DNA of 64,000 nt from VAZQ01 sp963712565 (GCA_963712565.1 CAVQIP010000053.1:245586-309585); one strand, 5' to 3'. Counted from the stretch's first letter, positions 9,247-18,595 are shown. Program-made: numbers and translations. The notes: generated by a model not told the origin, from the sequence alone.

Positions 9247-10683
9247 CTAGCGCCAGGCGCCGAAGCGGCCTTCGAAGCCGCTGGCAGGCACGGTCGGCGC
9301 CGCCCCGTTGAGCAGGGTTGCAGCGCTGGCCGTATGGCTTTGCGGCTCGGCGTTCGCTTCCTGCTTTACCGGCGAAGGTTTGGGCGCAGCCGCCGTCTTG
9401 GTCTCCGCCGGTCGCGGCTCGGCCTTCGTGCGGGTGGCTTGCGCAGCGGTGCGGGCAGGCTTCGCGGCAGACTTCGACTTTGTCGCCGAGGCCTCGCCGG
9501 ACTGGGATCCGGGCGATCCTGCGTCCTGATCGTCGCTCTTTCCAAACAGGTTGCCGAAGAAGGCGCCGATTCCGCCCGAGCTTCCCGGCGCGGCTGAGGC
9601 GACCTGCACCGACGAACGCGGTCCGGGCACGGGTTGGGATTCCGCGGAGGCCAAGCTCATCATGCTGCCGGTATCAGGCGAACGTTCACCCGGCGGGTTG
9701 ACGTGGGCCGGGATCGTGCCTGCAGCCGTGCGAATCGTTGCACCCGGGCCGCCGTGGGATTTCACGGCGCTCAGGAAGGTTGGATTCATGCCGCCGTCGA
9801 TGCCCATCCTGACCGGGAGCGCGGGCGTGCCGCGGTTGATCAATTCGGCGGTCTGGACCTCGTCGCGATGCTGCTTGTCCCTGACCGCGGCGGCGATGTC
9901 GTCAGCCACCGTGTAGGCCGGGCACCGGTCGGCCGCGCTGAACTTGCCCGACGATTGCGCATCGAACACGTAGCGCTTCTCGCACACGTCGACCTTGGGC
10001 TCGAGCCGTGTGACCTCGAAATGGTCGTAGCCCTGCTTGAGCATCTTCCAGAACGCCATATGCGGCGAATTGCGGTGCTTCGCCATGTTGAGCGGCGACA
10101 TCCGGAACGGATAGGCCTGGATCTGGAACGACTTCTGGCCGCCGAAGAACGATTCGCGGGCCAGCGCGTAAATCTCCGCGACCTGTTCGTCGGTCATGGC
10201 GTAACAGCCGGCCGACGAGCAGTCGCCATGGATCATGAGGAACGCGCCGGTGCGGCCGTTCGCGCGATCATACGCGTTCGGGAAGCCGGTATTGATCGCC
10301 AGATAATAGTTGGAATTCGGGTTCATCAGGCCGGGAGTGATGGTGTAAAAACCTTCCGGCGCCTGGCGGTCGCCCTGCTTGATCTTGGGCCCGAGCTCGC
10401 CCGACCAGCGGCAGATCGGATAGGTCTTGAGCAGCGCAAAACGTCCGGTCTTGTCCTCTTTCCAGACTTCGAATTCGGATTCCTCTTTGAAGATCCGCAC
10501 CAGGATCGGCGATTCCTTCGCCATGTTCTTGTTTTCGATGTCGGCGACCATGCGGTCGGACAACGGTTGCATGTGGCGGCCGCTGACGGCGGGCGTGCCA
10601 TCTGTGTCGCAACCGGCAAGCGCAACGGCCGCCGCAATCGCAGCGGACGCCAAGAGCGCGCGCACCAAAGGTCTACGATTCAA
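9247..10683 (-). CDS. L,D-transpeptidase family lipoprotein (YafK-like, YkuD fold)
   Basis: This 478-residue protein begins at a TTG (10683) preceded by a G-rich Shine-Dalgarno. The lipobox is LAGC with C25. The catalytic segment IHGDCSSAGCYAMTD (H152, C160) is that of YafK/DpaA-type enzymes, some of which cut the link between peptidoglycan and lipoproteins rather than forming cross-links. Residues from about 290 to the end are a long, low-complexity Ala/Pro/Lys/Ser tail, likely disordered and possibly wall-interacting. Family placement is firm; cross-linking versus amidase activity cannot be read from sequence. It converges with secA. Confidence 0.88.
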   Translation of the reverse strand: MNRRPLVRALLASAAIAAAVALAGCDTDGTPAVSGRHMQPLSDRMVADIENKNMAKESPILVRIFKEESEFEVWKEDKTGRFALLKTYPICRWSGELGPKIKQGDRQAPEGFYTITPGLMNPNSNYYLAINTGFPNAYDRANGRTGAFLMIHGDCSSAGCYAMTDEQVAEIYALARESFFGGQKSFQIQAYPFRMSPLNMAKHRNSPHMAFWKMLKQGYDHFEVTRLEPKVDVCEKRYVFDAQSSGKFSAADRCPAYTVADDIAAAVRDKQHRDEVQTAELINRGTPALPVRMGIDGGMNPTFLSAVKSHGGPGATIRTAAGTIPAHVNPPGERSPDTGSMMSLASAESQPVPGPRSSVQVASAAPGSSGGIGAFFGNLFGKSDDQDAGSPGSQSGEASATKSKSAAKPARTAAQATRTKAEPRPAETKTAAAPKPSPVKQEANAEPQSHTASAATLLNGAAPTVPASGFEGRFGAWR

Positions 10684-10976
10684 CCGAAAACCCCCCGATC
10701 GCTAAGGCTTCCCCAAGCCTTCCCCGCTCAATCGTTACATCGGAACGAACCTCCGCCGCAAGGCGGCCGATGCCGATTGAACATGCCGATGGTGAACGAA
10801 AGGGCCCAGTTTCGTAGCCGAGCGTAGCCCCCAGTCCCCCAACCGCATGGGAACGCTAGGCCAAGACTTGGGTGAGATCAGGGCAAAGGGCAAGAAACCC
10901 GGAACCGGGGATTCTTTTGGAAAACAAACGCTTACCGGCCATTTTCCGGGAAAAATGGCACCCGCGGCGTCGAGAA
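10684..10976. other. Intergenic region upstream of the L,D-transpeptidase gene and downstream of accA
   Basis: The 293-base spacer is AT-richer than its surroundings. Apart from a hairpin near accA (10938-10959) I find no open frame, tRNA or recognisable regulatory element in it. Confidence 0.4.
10938..10959 (-). terminator. Possible accA terminator hairpin
   Basis: GCCATTTT at 10938-10945 pairs with the A-rich complement ending at 10959, an 8-base stem just downstream of accA on the minus strand. A T-rich stretch follows only after several bases, so the call is weak. Confidence 0.4.
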
Positions 10977-11933
10977 TCAGCCGAACGTCCGTCCGATGGC
11001 CATAAACTTCTCGCGGCGCTGCCGGCGGATCGCCTCCCGGTCGAGGCCGGCGAGCTCCTCGAGCGCGTGGCTGATGGCCTCCCCGGTCGCGGCGATCGCA
11101 GCCGCGGGGTCGCGGTGGGCGCCCCCGGCCGGCTCGGTCACGATCTGATCGATGACCCCGAAACGCATCATGTCCTCGGCCGTGATCTTCATGCCGGTCG
11201 CCGCCTCCTGCGCCTTGGAGGTGTCACGCCAGAGAATGGAGGCGGCGCCCTCCGGCGAGATCACGCTGTAGATCGCGTGCTCCAGCATCAGCACCCGATT
11301 GGCGGAGGCGAGTGCGATGGCGCCGCCCGAGCCGCCTTCGCCGATGATGACGGCAACGTTCGGCACCCCGAGCTCGAGGCTGGCATCGGTCGAGCGCGCG
11401 ATGGCCTCGGCCTGACCGCGTTCCTCGGCGCCGATGCCGGGATAAGCGCCGGCGGTGTCGACCAGCGACAGCACCGCGATCCCGAAGCGGTCGGCCATTT
11501 GCATCAGGCGCTCCGCCTTTCGGTAACCCTCCGGGCGCGCCATTCCGAAATTGTGCTTGAGGCGGCTGTCGGTCGACGAGCCTTTCTCGTGCCCGATGAT
11601 GCAGATGCTCTCGCCGCGAAAGCGACCGAAGCCACCGATGATCGCCTCGTCGTCGCCGAACTTGCGGTCGCCGGACAGGGGCACGAAATCGGAGACGAGT
11701 CCCGCGACATAGTCGAGGCAATGGGGACGCTCGGGATGGCGGGCGACTTGCGTCTTCTGCCAAGGCGTAAGCTCGGCGTAGAGATCCTTGAGCGCTTGCG
11801 CGGCCTTGGCCTCGAGGCGGGCAATCTCCTCGCCGATTGCGGCCGCGCTGTCGCCGGTCTCGAGCGCGCGCAGTTCCTCCAACTTGGCTTCGAGCTCGGC
11901 CACCGGCTTTTCGAAGTCGAGGTAGCTGCGCAT
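10977..11933 (-). CDS. accA: Acetyl-CoA carboxylase carboxyltransferase subunit alpha
   Basis: A 318-residue AccA from the ATG at 11933 (MRSYLDFEKPVAELE), preceded by GAGAG. A GTG start 24 bases earlier would add MQSPESDS and is less likely. With AccD it moves carboxyl from biotin to acetyl-CoA to make malonyl-CoA for fatty acid synthesis. Seen motifs include GGFGRFRG, IGHEKG, GMARPEGYRKAERLM and GEGGSGGA of the carboxyltransferase crotonase fold. It stands alone downstream of a crotonase gene on the same strand. Confidence 0.97.
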   Translation of the reverse strand: MRSYLDFEKPVAELEAKLEELRALETGDSAAAIGEEIARLEAKAAQALKDLYAELTPWQKTQVARHPERPHCLDYVAGLVSDFVPLSGDRKFGDDEAIIGGFGRFRGESICIIGHEKGSSTDSRLKHNFGMARPEGYRKAERLMQMADRFGIAVLSLVDTAGAYPGIGAEERGQAEAIARSTDASLELGVPNVAVIIGEGGSGGAIALASANRVLMLEHAIYSVISPEGAASILWRDTSKAQEAATGMKITAEDMMRFGVIDQIVTEPAGGAHRDPAAAIAATGEAISHALEELAGLDREAIRRQRREKFMAIGRTFG

Positions 11934-12031
11934 CGAGTCGCTCTCAGGTGACTGCACTGGCTTTGGTCGCCGACATCGTCCGCGGAGGCGGACCCCGATG
12001 GGGCGTCGTCAACCGGACGGTCGGATCGATC

Positions 12032-12865
12032 TCAAACATCCGGACGCTTGTAGCTCAAATTCGGTCCGCCCTTCTGCGACTTGAGATAGGATTCGACGTC
12101 GTCGAGCGGATCCATGGCACGGCGCATGCGCTGTCCGACGAGCTGGTCGAGTTGGATCGCCTGCGATAGCGCGAGATCGCGGCCCATCTGCACGGTGATC
12201 TTGTGATGTTGCAGCGGCGCCAGGTGCCGCGAGGCGATTTCGCGTGCGATACCGACGGTGTGCTGTTCCAGCTGAGGCGCAGGAACCGCTTGGCTGACGA
12301 TGCCGAGCGCCTCGGCTTCCGCGCCTGAAAAGTTGCGACCGACGAGTGCGATATGCGCGAGTTTCTTCACCGGCATGCCGCTGTGCAGAAGCGTCGCGGT
12401 GACGAGCTGTCCGAAACTGCCGCGCAGGATTTCCGGCATGCCGAACTGTGCATCGTCGGCGGCATAAACGAGATCGTGACAGTTCACGATGCCGAGCGCG
12501 CCGCCGAGGCAATAGCCGTGCACCTGGGCGATGACGATGCGCGGGAACACGCGAACGGCTTCGGCAATCTGGATTGTGAGGTTCGGGCGGTCCCAGTCGA
12601 GCAGCGGACCGTTCGAGACCTCGCGCAAAAACGCGAGATCGAGCCCCGACGAATAGACGGTGCCGGCGCCCTTGGTGATGACGACTTTGAGTTCCTTGTC
12701 GGCGCGAATGATGTCGAGGGCTTGCAGGAAGGCGAGGCAGAGCGCGCGGTTCCAGCAGTTCCGCTTGTCCGGCCGGTTCAGCACGATCCGCGCCACGCCG
12801 GCATCTTCCAGCTGTTCCAGGATGAGCTCCGGCCACTCGGTGAGCGTTCGCCAGGTATCGGACAT
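12032..12865 (-). CDS. Enoyl-CoA hydratase/isomerase (crotonase) family protein
   Basis: A 277-residue crotonase with a good ribosome site (GAGAGG) before the ATG at 12865. The oxyanion-hole segments are AGTVYSSGLDL and HGYCLGGALG. Of the two catalytic glutamates of classical hydratases, the first (in GGGCELA of the mammalian enzyme) is absent, since the region reads GGALGIV, while the second is kept in MPEILRG. This suggests an isomerase, decarboxylase or C-C hydrolase activity rather than standard hydration. It is 98 bases upstream of accA; I do not recognise the specific substrate. Confidence 0.85.
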   Translation of the reverse strand: MSDTWRTLTEWPELILEQLEDAGVARIVLNRPDKRNCWNRALCLAFLQALDIIRADKELKVVITKGAGTVYSSGLDLAFLREVSNGPLLDWDRPNLTIQIAEAVRVFPRIVIAQVHGYCLGGALGIVNCHDLVYAADDAQFGMPEILRGSFGQLVTATLLHSGMPVKKLAHIALVGRNFSGAEAEALGIVSQAVPAPQLEQHTVGIAREIASRHLAPLQHHKITVQMGRDLALSQAIQLDQLVGQRMRRAMDPLDDVESYLKSQKGGPNLSYKRPDV

Positions 12866-12921
12866 GCCTCTCGCTCCGCGTGCTGACGCCTTGCGTTATC
12901 GCACGGGGCGCCGAACAATGG

Positions 12922-13758
12922 CTAGCGCGTCTCCGGCATGCCGTAGCGCGCATATTCCTCGGCGATGTCGGGCTGACGCGCCTTGGCCGCGGCGATGTCG
13001 GCCGCGCCGGCGGGATCCTCGTTCTTCAATCTCGCCAAACCGCGACCGTAGAGCGCGAAGGCGACCTCGGGATTGATGCGCAACGCGGCTTCGTAATCCG
13101 AAACGGCGGCGTCGAACTGAGCCATCTTTAGAAAAACGAAGGCGCGGCTGTCGAGGGTTGCGGCGTTGTTCGGCGTCAGCCGCAGCGCTTGGTTGCAGTC
13201 GGTGAGAGCCTGCTTGAGAATTCCAACCACGGCCCGCGCCCAACAGCGATTGTCGAAGGCCGGAGCGAAATCGGCCTTGAGTTTGATCGCCTGGTTGTAG
13301 TCGTCGATGGCGTGATCGTATCGGCTCTTGCCGAGATGGGCGTTGCCGCGATTGAAGTAGCCTTCGGCCGACGGCTTGAGCTTGATCGCCTGGTCGTAAT
13401 CCGCGATGGCGCGGTCGTATTCGCCCTTGTGGTCATAGGCGACGCCGCGGTTGTTGTAGGCGGCGGCGAACTTGGCGTTGAGCTTGATCGCCTGGCCGTA
13501 ATCCTGAATGGCGCGGTCGAAATCGCCCTTGAGCCGGTAGCCCACGCCACGGTTGTTGAACGCTTCCGCGAGCTTGTCGCCCTTGTCGCGTCCCGCCTTG
13601 ATGACCGCGGAACAGCCCTCGATGCGCTGGTCGACCGTGGTCGCGTCCTCGCCCTCGCACCAGCCGCGCTCTTGCGGCGTCTGCGCGAGCGCGGCGGCTC
13701 CGGCAAGCCAGAAGCCGGTCAGGATCGAGGAAAGACATTTTGCGGCCACGAGACGCAT
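12922..13758 (-). CDS. Secreted TPR-repeat protein
   Basis: From the ATG at 13758 (GGAG 7 bases upstream) the protein has 278 residues with a signal peptide ending near ALAQT. It then carries about seven tetratricopeptide repeats, with clear copies such as AEAFNNRGVGYRLKGDFDRA, AAYNNRGVAYDHKGEYDRA and EGYFNRGNAHLGKSRYDHA. Two cysteine-containing segments (GWCEG, IEGCSAVI) precede the repeats, as in many Bradyrhizobium TPR proteins. The location is periplasmic and the role probably a protein-interaction scaffold; partners are unknown. The open frame extends further upstream into xerD, which is not credible. Confidence 0.85.
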   Translation of the reverse strand: MRLVAAKCLSSILTGFWLAGAAALAQTPQERGWCEGEDATTVDQRIEGCSAVIKAGRDKGDKLAEAFNNRGVGYRLKGDFDRAIQDYGQAIKLNAKFAAAYNNRGVAYDHKGEYDRAIADYDQAIKLKPSAEGYFNRGNAHLGKSRYDHAIDDYNQAIKLKADFAPAFDNRCWARAVVGILKQALTDCNQALRLTPNNAATLDSRAFVFLKMAQFDAAVSDYEAALRINPEVAFALYGRGLARLKNEDPAGAADIAAAKARQPDIAEEYARYGMPETR

Positions 13759-13810
13759 CGGCAGCTCCATCGTTCGCGCCGGACAGGCTAAATCATCCCG
13801 GACCGCTTTG

Positions 13811-14758
13811 TCATTCCTCCGCCAGCGGGTGCAGATCGCGCACCAGGCTCTTGAGGCGTTCTTCCAGCACGTGGGTATAGATCTGGGTCGTCGAGATGTC
13901 GGCGTGGCCGAGCAGCGTCTGTACCACGCGCAGATCGGCGCCGTTGTGCAGCAGATGGCTGGCGAACGCATGGCGCAGCACGTGCGGACTCACTTGCGCA
14001 GAGCGCAGCCCCGCGACGCCGGCAAGCGTCTTCAGCTCACGGGCAAAATGCTGGCGCGTGAGGTGGCCGGCTTCACCGAACGAGGGAAAGAGCCATTTTC
14101 CTTTCTGCTCCCCGCCTGCTTCGGACCGTAGCGCGAGGTACTCGCGCATGGCGGCCTTGGCCGCATCGTTGAGCGGCACAAGGCGCTCCTTGTTTCCCTT
14201 GCCGCGCACGGTGAGCATGCGCGCGCTGGACTCGGCAGCTGAAACCGGCAGCGCGACCAGTTCGGAAACCCGCAACCCCGTGGCGTAAAGCACTTCGATC
14301 AGGCAGGCGAGCCGTGCGGCGCGCAGCCGCGTCAGCTTCGGTTGCTCCGCCTTGTCGATGCCGGAACGCGCCGCGGCGAGCAGACGGTCGACCTCGGCGA
14401 TGCTGAGCACCTTGGGGAGCCCACGGCCGCGTTTCGGCCCCTCGATGACCGCTGACGGGTCGTCGGCGCGTCGGCCCTCGGCGTAGAGGAAGCGATAGAG
14501 CTGGCGGATAGCAGAGAGCCGGCGCGCCACCGACGCCGCCGCGAAGCCGCGCTTGCCGAGCGAGACCAGATAGCTGCGCAGATCGTCGGTCGAGGCCCGG
14601 GCGATGGTGCGTCCCGCCGCGCCGAGCTCCCTGGAGAAGTCGGCGAGGTCACGGGCATAGGCAGCGAGCGTGTTCTTTGCTCCCCCGCGCTCGGCCGCAA
14701 GCATATCGAGGAAGAGCTCGATCAAGGCTTGATCGGAGTTTTTGGTCTTCAGCGCCAT
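13811..14758 (-). CDS. xerD: Site-specific tyrosine recombinase XerD
   Basis: A 315-residue tyrosine recombinase. The catalytic set is visible: R163 (GLRVSEL), K187 (VRGKGNKERLVPL), H259 and R262 (SPHVLRHAF), H285 (LLGHADI) and the nucleophile Y294 (TTQIYTH). Length, ending (DLHPLAEE) and position next to aroK identify the chromosome-dimer resolvase XerD rather than a phage or integron integrase. Nothing nearby suggests an integrated element. A tiny membrane-protein gene lies 15 bases upstream on the same strand. Confidence 0.95.
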   Translation of the reverse strand: MALKTKNSDQALIELFLDMLAAERGGAKNTLAAYARDLADFSRELGAAGRTIARASTDDLRSYLVSLGKRGFAAASVARRLSAIRQLYRFLYAEGRRADDPSAVIEGPKRGRGLPKVLSIAEVDRLLAAARSGIDKAEQPKLTRLRAARLACLIEVLYATGLRVSELVALPVSAAESSARMLTVRGKGNKERLVPLNDAAKAAMREYLALRSEAGGEQKGKWLFPSFGEAGHLTRQHFARELKTLAGVAGLRSAQVSPHVLRHAFASHLLHNGADLRVVQTLLGHADISTTQIYTHVLEERLKSLVRDLHPLAEE

Positions 14759-14773
14759 TCGGCGGCGGTGCGC

Positions 14774-14923
14774 TCAGGGCTGCTTCGCGAACTTATCCGG
14801 AGGAATCGAAACCGTGATCTCGCGTGGCTTCGGATCGAACCAGGTCGCGAGCATGAACATGGCGCCGTAGGTCAGGCCGCCCAAAACGCCGATCAAAGTG
14901 AGCAATCGGAACAGGCTCGGCAT
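14774..14923 (-). CDS. Small single-pass membrane protein
   Basis: Starting at the ATG 14923 (MPSLFRLL), preceded by GAGGG, this is a 49-residue protein with one transmembrane helix (about residues 5-27) and a short polar tail containing DPKPREITVSIPPDKF. The PKPRE...VPPDKF pattern recalls a small conserved protein found before xerD in related alphaproteobacteria; its function is unknown. An in-frame upstream ATG at 14959 would add 12 residues but lacks a ribosome site. Confidence 0.7.
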   Translation of the reverse strand: MPSLFRLLTLIGVLGGLTYGAMFMLATWFDPKPREITVSIPPDKFAKQP

Positions 14924-15157
14924 GGTCAATCCCTCGACCGGCGGCGTCGCATAAAACAATGGAGAAACTAGGACATGGCCGCGGCCAGCGCGCCCGCGCC
15001 GGCGTCGCCACCGCCGTTCGCAAGATGGTTAATAACACCCCGGCCCGCGGGTTGTGCTACCAAGCCTTGACGGCAAGTGCTTGTGTTGGAACAGAAACCG
15101 CCTAAAACGCTGCTCCGCCGGACTTGCCGAGCGCGAGTGGGAAAGTGGGGAAGGAAT

Positions 15158-15784
15158 ATGCCGCATGGCGCAACGCACGAGGTCGCGGCCCGGCCGGAAG
15201 CCGCCATAGCGGCGGCGCTCGGCCGGCGCTCGGTTGTGCTCGTGGGCATGATGGGGGCCGGCAAGTCGTCGATCGGTCGGCGCGTGGCGCTGCGCCTCGG
15301 CATTCCGTTCGTTGACGCCGATGCCGAGATCGAGAAGGCGGCCGGGATGAACATCTCCGATATTTTCGCCACCCGCGGGGAGGCGGAATTCCGCGCCGGT
15401 GAGGCGCGCGTGATCGCGCGCCTCCTGGAGGGCGGACCGCAGATCTTGGCGACCGGCGGCGGGGCGTTCGCGAATCCGGACACGCGAGCGGCCATCGGTG
15501 CGAAGGGCATCTCGATCTGGCTCAAGGCGGAGTTCGACGTGCTGATGAAGCGCATCCGGCGCCGTCACGATCGGCCGCTGCTCAAGACGGCAGACCCCGG
15601 CGCTACGCTGCGCAAGCTGATGGAGGAGCGCTATCCGGTCTATGCTCTGGCCGATCTCACCGTTCAGTCGCGCGACGTGCTGCACGACAAGATCGTCGAC
15701 GAGATCGTGAGCGCGCTCGCCGGCCGGATCGGAACTGCCTGCGCGCCGCCTGGCCCGTCGGTCGAGGGAGAGCGAGACCCATGA
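15158..15784 (+). CDS. aroK: Shikimate kinase
   Basis: The ATG at 15158 follows AAGGA and gives 208 residues; an earlier ATG at 15077 in the same frame adds a poorly conserved basic stretch. Walker A is GMMGAGKSSIG (30-40). DADAEIEKAAG and the GGGAF shikimate-binding loop follow, then the lid RRRHDRPLLKT. It phosphorylates shikimate in the aromatic pathway. It overlaps aroB by 4 bases (ATGA), the usual alphaproteobacterial aroK-aroB operon, divergent from xerD. Confidence 0.95.
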   Translation: MPHGATHEVAARPEAAIAAALGRRSVVLVGMMGAGKSSIGRRVALRLGIPFVDADAEIEKAAGMNISDIFATRGEAEFRAGEARVIARLLEGGPQILATGGGAFANPDTRAAIGAKGISIWLKAEFDVLMKRIRRRHDRPLLKTADPGATLRKLMEERYPVYALADLTVQSRDVLHDKIVDEIVSALAGRIGTACAPPGPSVEGERDP

Positions 15785-16915
15785 CTGCGCCACTGCGGAC
15801 GAGCGATCCGATCGTCGTCAATGTCGCGCTCGGCAGTCGCAGCTACGACATCGTCATCGGCCGCGGCCAACTGTCGTCACTGGGACAAAGAATATCCGCA
15901 TTGCGGCCGGGCGCGAAGGTCGCGATCGTCACCGACGAAACGGTTGCGGTCCACCATCTCGCCGCGACCAAGGCCGCGCTTGCCGCCGCCGGCATCGACG
16001 CCACGTCGACAACCGTGCCGCCGGGCGAGAGTTCGAAGAGCTTCTCCGCGCTCGCGAGCGTCTGCGACGCGCTTATTTCCGCGCGTATCGAACGCGCCGA
16101 CCTCGTCGTGGCACTCGGCGGCGGCGTCGTCGGCGATCTCGCCGGCTTTGCCGCCGCCATTGTCCGCCGCGGTCTCGATTATGTGCAGGTACCGACTACG
16201 CTGCTGGCGCAAGTCGATTCGTCGGTCGGCGGCAAGACCGCGATCGATTCCCGCCACGGCAAGAACCTCATCGGCGCGTTCCATCAGCCGATACTGGTCG
16301 TCGCCGATACCGCGCTGCTCGATACCCTGCCTGCGCGCCAGTTCCGCGCGGGCTACGCCGAAGTCGCCAAATACGGATTGCTCGGGGATGCCGCTTTCTT
16401 CGCCTGGCTCGAGGCAAACTGGCAGGACCTGTTCGCGGGCGGTCCCGCGCGCGAGCACGCCATCGCGGTCAGTTGCCGCATGAAGGCGGCGATCGTCGGC
16501 CGCGACGAGCGCGAGACCGGCGAGCGAGCGCTGCTCAATCTCGGCCATACCTTCGGCCATGCGCTCGAGGCCGCCGCCGGATTTTCCGATCGGCTGTTGC
16601 ACGGCGAGGCGATTGCGCTCGGCATGGTGCTTGCGTTCGGCTTTTCCGCCAAGCGCGGACTGCTGCCTGCGCGCGGACGCCGAGCGGGTCGAACGCCACC
16701 TTGCGTCGGTCGGCCTGCCGACCCAGGTCGCCTCCATTCCGGGCGGCGCCCCCGGCGCCGAGCGCCTGATGGAACTCATTTCCCAGGACAAGAAGGTCAA
16801 GCGCGGCAAGTTGACCTTCATCCTGGCGCGCGGGATCGGCGCTAGCTTCATCGCGCCCGATGTCGATGCCGCCGAGGTCCGCGCGTTTCTGGTCGAGAAG
16901 CTCGCCCAGCGATGA
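15781..16915 (+). pseudogene. aroB: 3-dehydroquinate synthase, reading frame broken near 16669
   Basis: The first part (15781 to about 16668) encodes a normal AroB with ALGGGVVGDLAGF (NAD site), the metal- and substrate-binding VPTTLLAQVDSSVGGKTAI, and LNLGHTFGHALE. After AKRGLLP the frame shifts into arginine-rich nonsense. The true C-terminus (ADAERVERHL, GLPTQVAS, SQDKKVKRGKLTFIL, ending FLVEKLAQR) continues in the next frame to a TGA at 16913-16915. Removing one G at about 16669 in a GC-alternating run restores a 377-residue AroB. Because aroB is normally essential for prototrophy, an assembly or sequencing error is as likely as a true mutation. Confidence 0.9.
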
Positions 16916-18201
16916 TGACCTACGATTGGTTTGTTCTGGTGGCGGTCCTGCTCTGCCTTCTGCTCTCCGCCTTCTTCGCGGGGAGCGAGACCGCGCTGAC
17001 CGCGTCCTCGCGCGCCAGCATGCATCGGCTGGAGAAGCAGGGGAATCGGGGCGCCAGAATCGTCAACCGCCTGCTCGATGCGCGCGGAAGGCTGATCGGC
17101 GCGCTGCTGTTCGGCAACAATGCCGTCAACATTGCGGCCTCCTCGCTAGCGACCGGCGTCCTGCTCGCTTGGTTCGGCGAGGTCGGCGTGGTCTACGCGA
17201 CGGTCGTCATGACGATTCTGATCGTGGTGTTCGCGGAGGTCTTGCCGAAGACCGCGGCCTTCAACGACCCCGATCGCATTGCGCTGCTGGTTGCGCGTCC
17301 CATGGATTGGACGGTCCGCCTGCTCGCACCGGTCCTGGTCGGGGTCGAGTGGCTGGTCAAACATGTGCTGCGCCTATCCGGCATGCAGCTGGGGGAAAGC
17401 GAATCGATCCTGTCGCCGCATGAGGAACTGCGGGGAGCGGTCGACCTCCTGCACCGGGAAGGCGGCGTCGAGCGGCTCGACCGCGACATGTTCAGCGGCC
17501 TTCTTGACTTGCGCGATCTCACCGTCTCCGACGTGATGATCCACCGCACCGAGATGGTCACGGTTTGCGCGGACGATCCTCCGGAGCAGGTGGTGAAGGC
17601 CGTGCTGGAGAGCGAGGTCACCCGCATTCCGCTGTGGAAGGAAAAGCCCGAGAACATCATCGGGATCCTGCACGCCAAGGACCTGTTGCGCGCGATCCAG
17701 GTGTCGGACGGCGACCTCGCCAAAATCGACGTCACCGCCATCGCGCGGCCGCCCTGGTTCGTGCCCGACATCCGTCCGCTCTCGGAACAGCTGAAGGCCT
17801 TTCGCCGCCGCAAGACGCATTTTGCCCTGGTGGTCGACGAATACGGTGAGGTGATGGGCCTGGTCACGCTCGAGGACATCTTGGAGGAAATCGTCGGCGA
17901 CATCACCGACGAGCATGACGTCGCGGTGCCCGGCGTAAGGCCGCAGCCCGACGGCTCGGTCAATGTCGACGGTGGCGTGCCGATCCGCGACCTCAATCGC
18001 GCCATGGAGTGGAACCTGCCCGACGACGAGGCGACTACCATCGCCGGGCTCGTCATCCACGAGGCGCGCTCGATTCCCGAACCCGGCCAGACCTTCACCT
18101 TCCACGGCTTCCGCTTCCGCGTGCTGCGCCGCGATCGCAACCGGATCACGGCGCTGCGCATCACGCCGCTCGTGCGCAAGCCGGCGGCGAAGTCGGCTTA
18201 G
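16912..18201 (+). CDS. HlyC/CorC (CNNM-DUF21/CBS) family membrane protein
   Basis: A 429-residue protein with an N-terminal DUF21/CNNM membrane domain (three to four helices in residues 1-190, with FAGSETALTASSR and the conserved GNNAVNIAASS). Two CBS domains follow (about 200-320, VSDVMIHRTEM and HFALVVDEYGEVMGLVTLEDILEEIVGDI) and then a C-terminal CorC_HlyC domain. Relatives are linked to Mg2+/Co2+ export. The start ATGATG overlaps the aroB stop, so it is the third gene of the aroK-aroB operon, an arrangement common in alphaproteobacteria. Confidence 0.92.
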   Translation: MMTYDWFVLVAVLLCLLLSAFFAGSETALTASSRASMHRLEKQGNRGARIVNRLLDARGRLIGALLFGNNAVNIAASSLATGVLLAWFGEVGVVYATVVMTILIVVFAEVLPKTAAFNDPDRIALLVARPMDWTVRLLAPVLVGVEWLVKHVLRLSGMQLGESESILSPHEELRGAVDLLHREGGVERLDRDMFSGLLDLRDLTVSDVMIHRTEMVTVCADDPPEQVVKAVLESEVTRIPLWKEKPENIIGILHAKDLLRAIQVSDGDLAKIDVTAIARPPWFVPDIRPLSEQLKAFRRRKTHFALVVDEYGEVMGLVTLEDILEEIVGDITDEHDVAVPGVRPQPDGSVNVDGGVPIRDLNRAMEWNLPDDEATTIAGLVIHEARSIPEPGQTFTFHGFRFRVLRRDRNRITALRITPLVRKPAAKSA

Positions 18202-18226
18202 CGGGAATCCGGAGGGGGATTGCGCC

Positions 18227-18595
18227 ATGGCCGCCTGGAGAACTTGCGCGTTCGGTGCCGCCGCGATGTTCTTGCTCGCGGCTGTGGCCGCCTACGCCCA
18301 CGCGCATCTCGATCGCGCCAGCCCCGCCGCCGGCGCAACGCTGCAGACGGCGCCGAGCGAGGTGGCGCTCCACTTCACCCAAAAGCTCGAGCCCAAATTC
18401 AGCAGCATCGTTGTGCGCGACGCCGCCGGCAGGCAGGTCGATAATGGCGATTCCCGTGTGGACGATGAGAATCTCACCGTATTGAGGGTATCGCTGCAAC
18501 CGCTCGCGCCTGGGACATACCAGGTCGAATGGCGCGTAATCTCGATCGATACTCATGCGAGCAAAGGCGACTACGCCTTTCGCGTCGCCAAATAG
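18227..18595 (+). CDS. copC: CopC-domain copper-binding protein
   Basis: The ATG at 18227 follows GGAGGGGG and encodes 122 residues. A signal peptide (about residues 1-24, ending AAYA) leaves H25 as the mature N-terminus, and the later DTH pair in SIDTHASKGDYAF supplies the other ligands of the Cu(II) site typical of CopC. It is a periplasmic copper chaperone. The gene lies 41 bases before the CopD-domain fusion, so the pair is a copper-handling operon. Confidence 0.92.
   Translation: MAAWRTCAFGAAAMFLLAAVAAYAHAHLDRASPAAGATLQTAPSEVALHFTQKLEPKFSSIVVRDAAGRQVDNGDSRVDDENLTVLRVSLQPLAPGTYQVEWRVISIDTHASKGDYAFRVAK

Noticed and set aside
13811..14758. Tyrosine recombinase as a sign of an integrated element
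   Set aside because: It is the housekeeping XerD by length, motifs and its place next to aroK; no att sites or phage genes are present.
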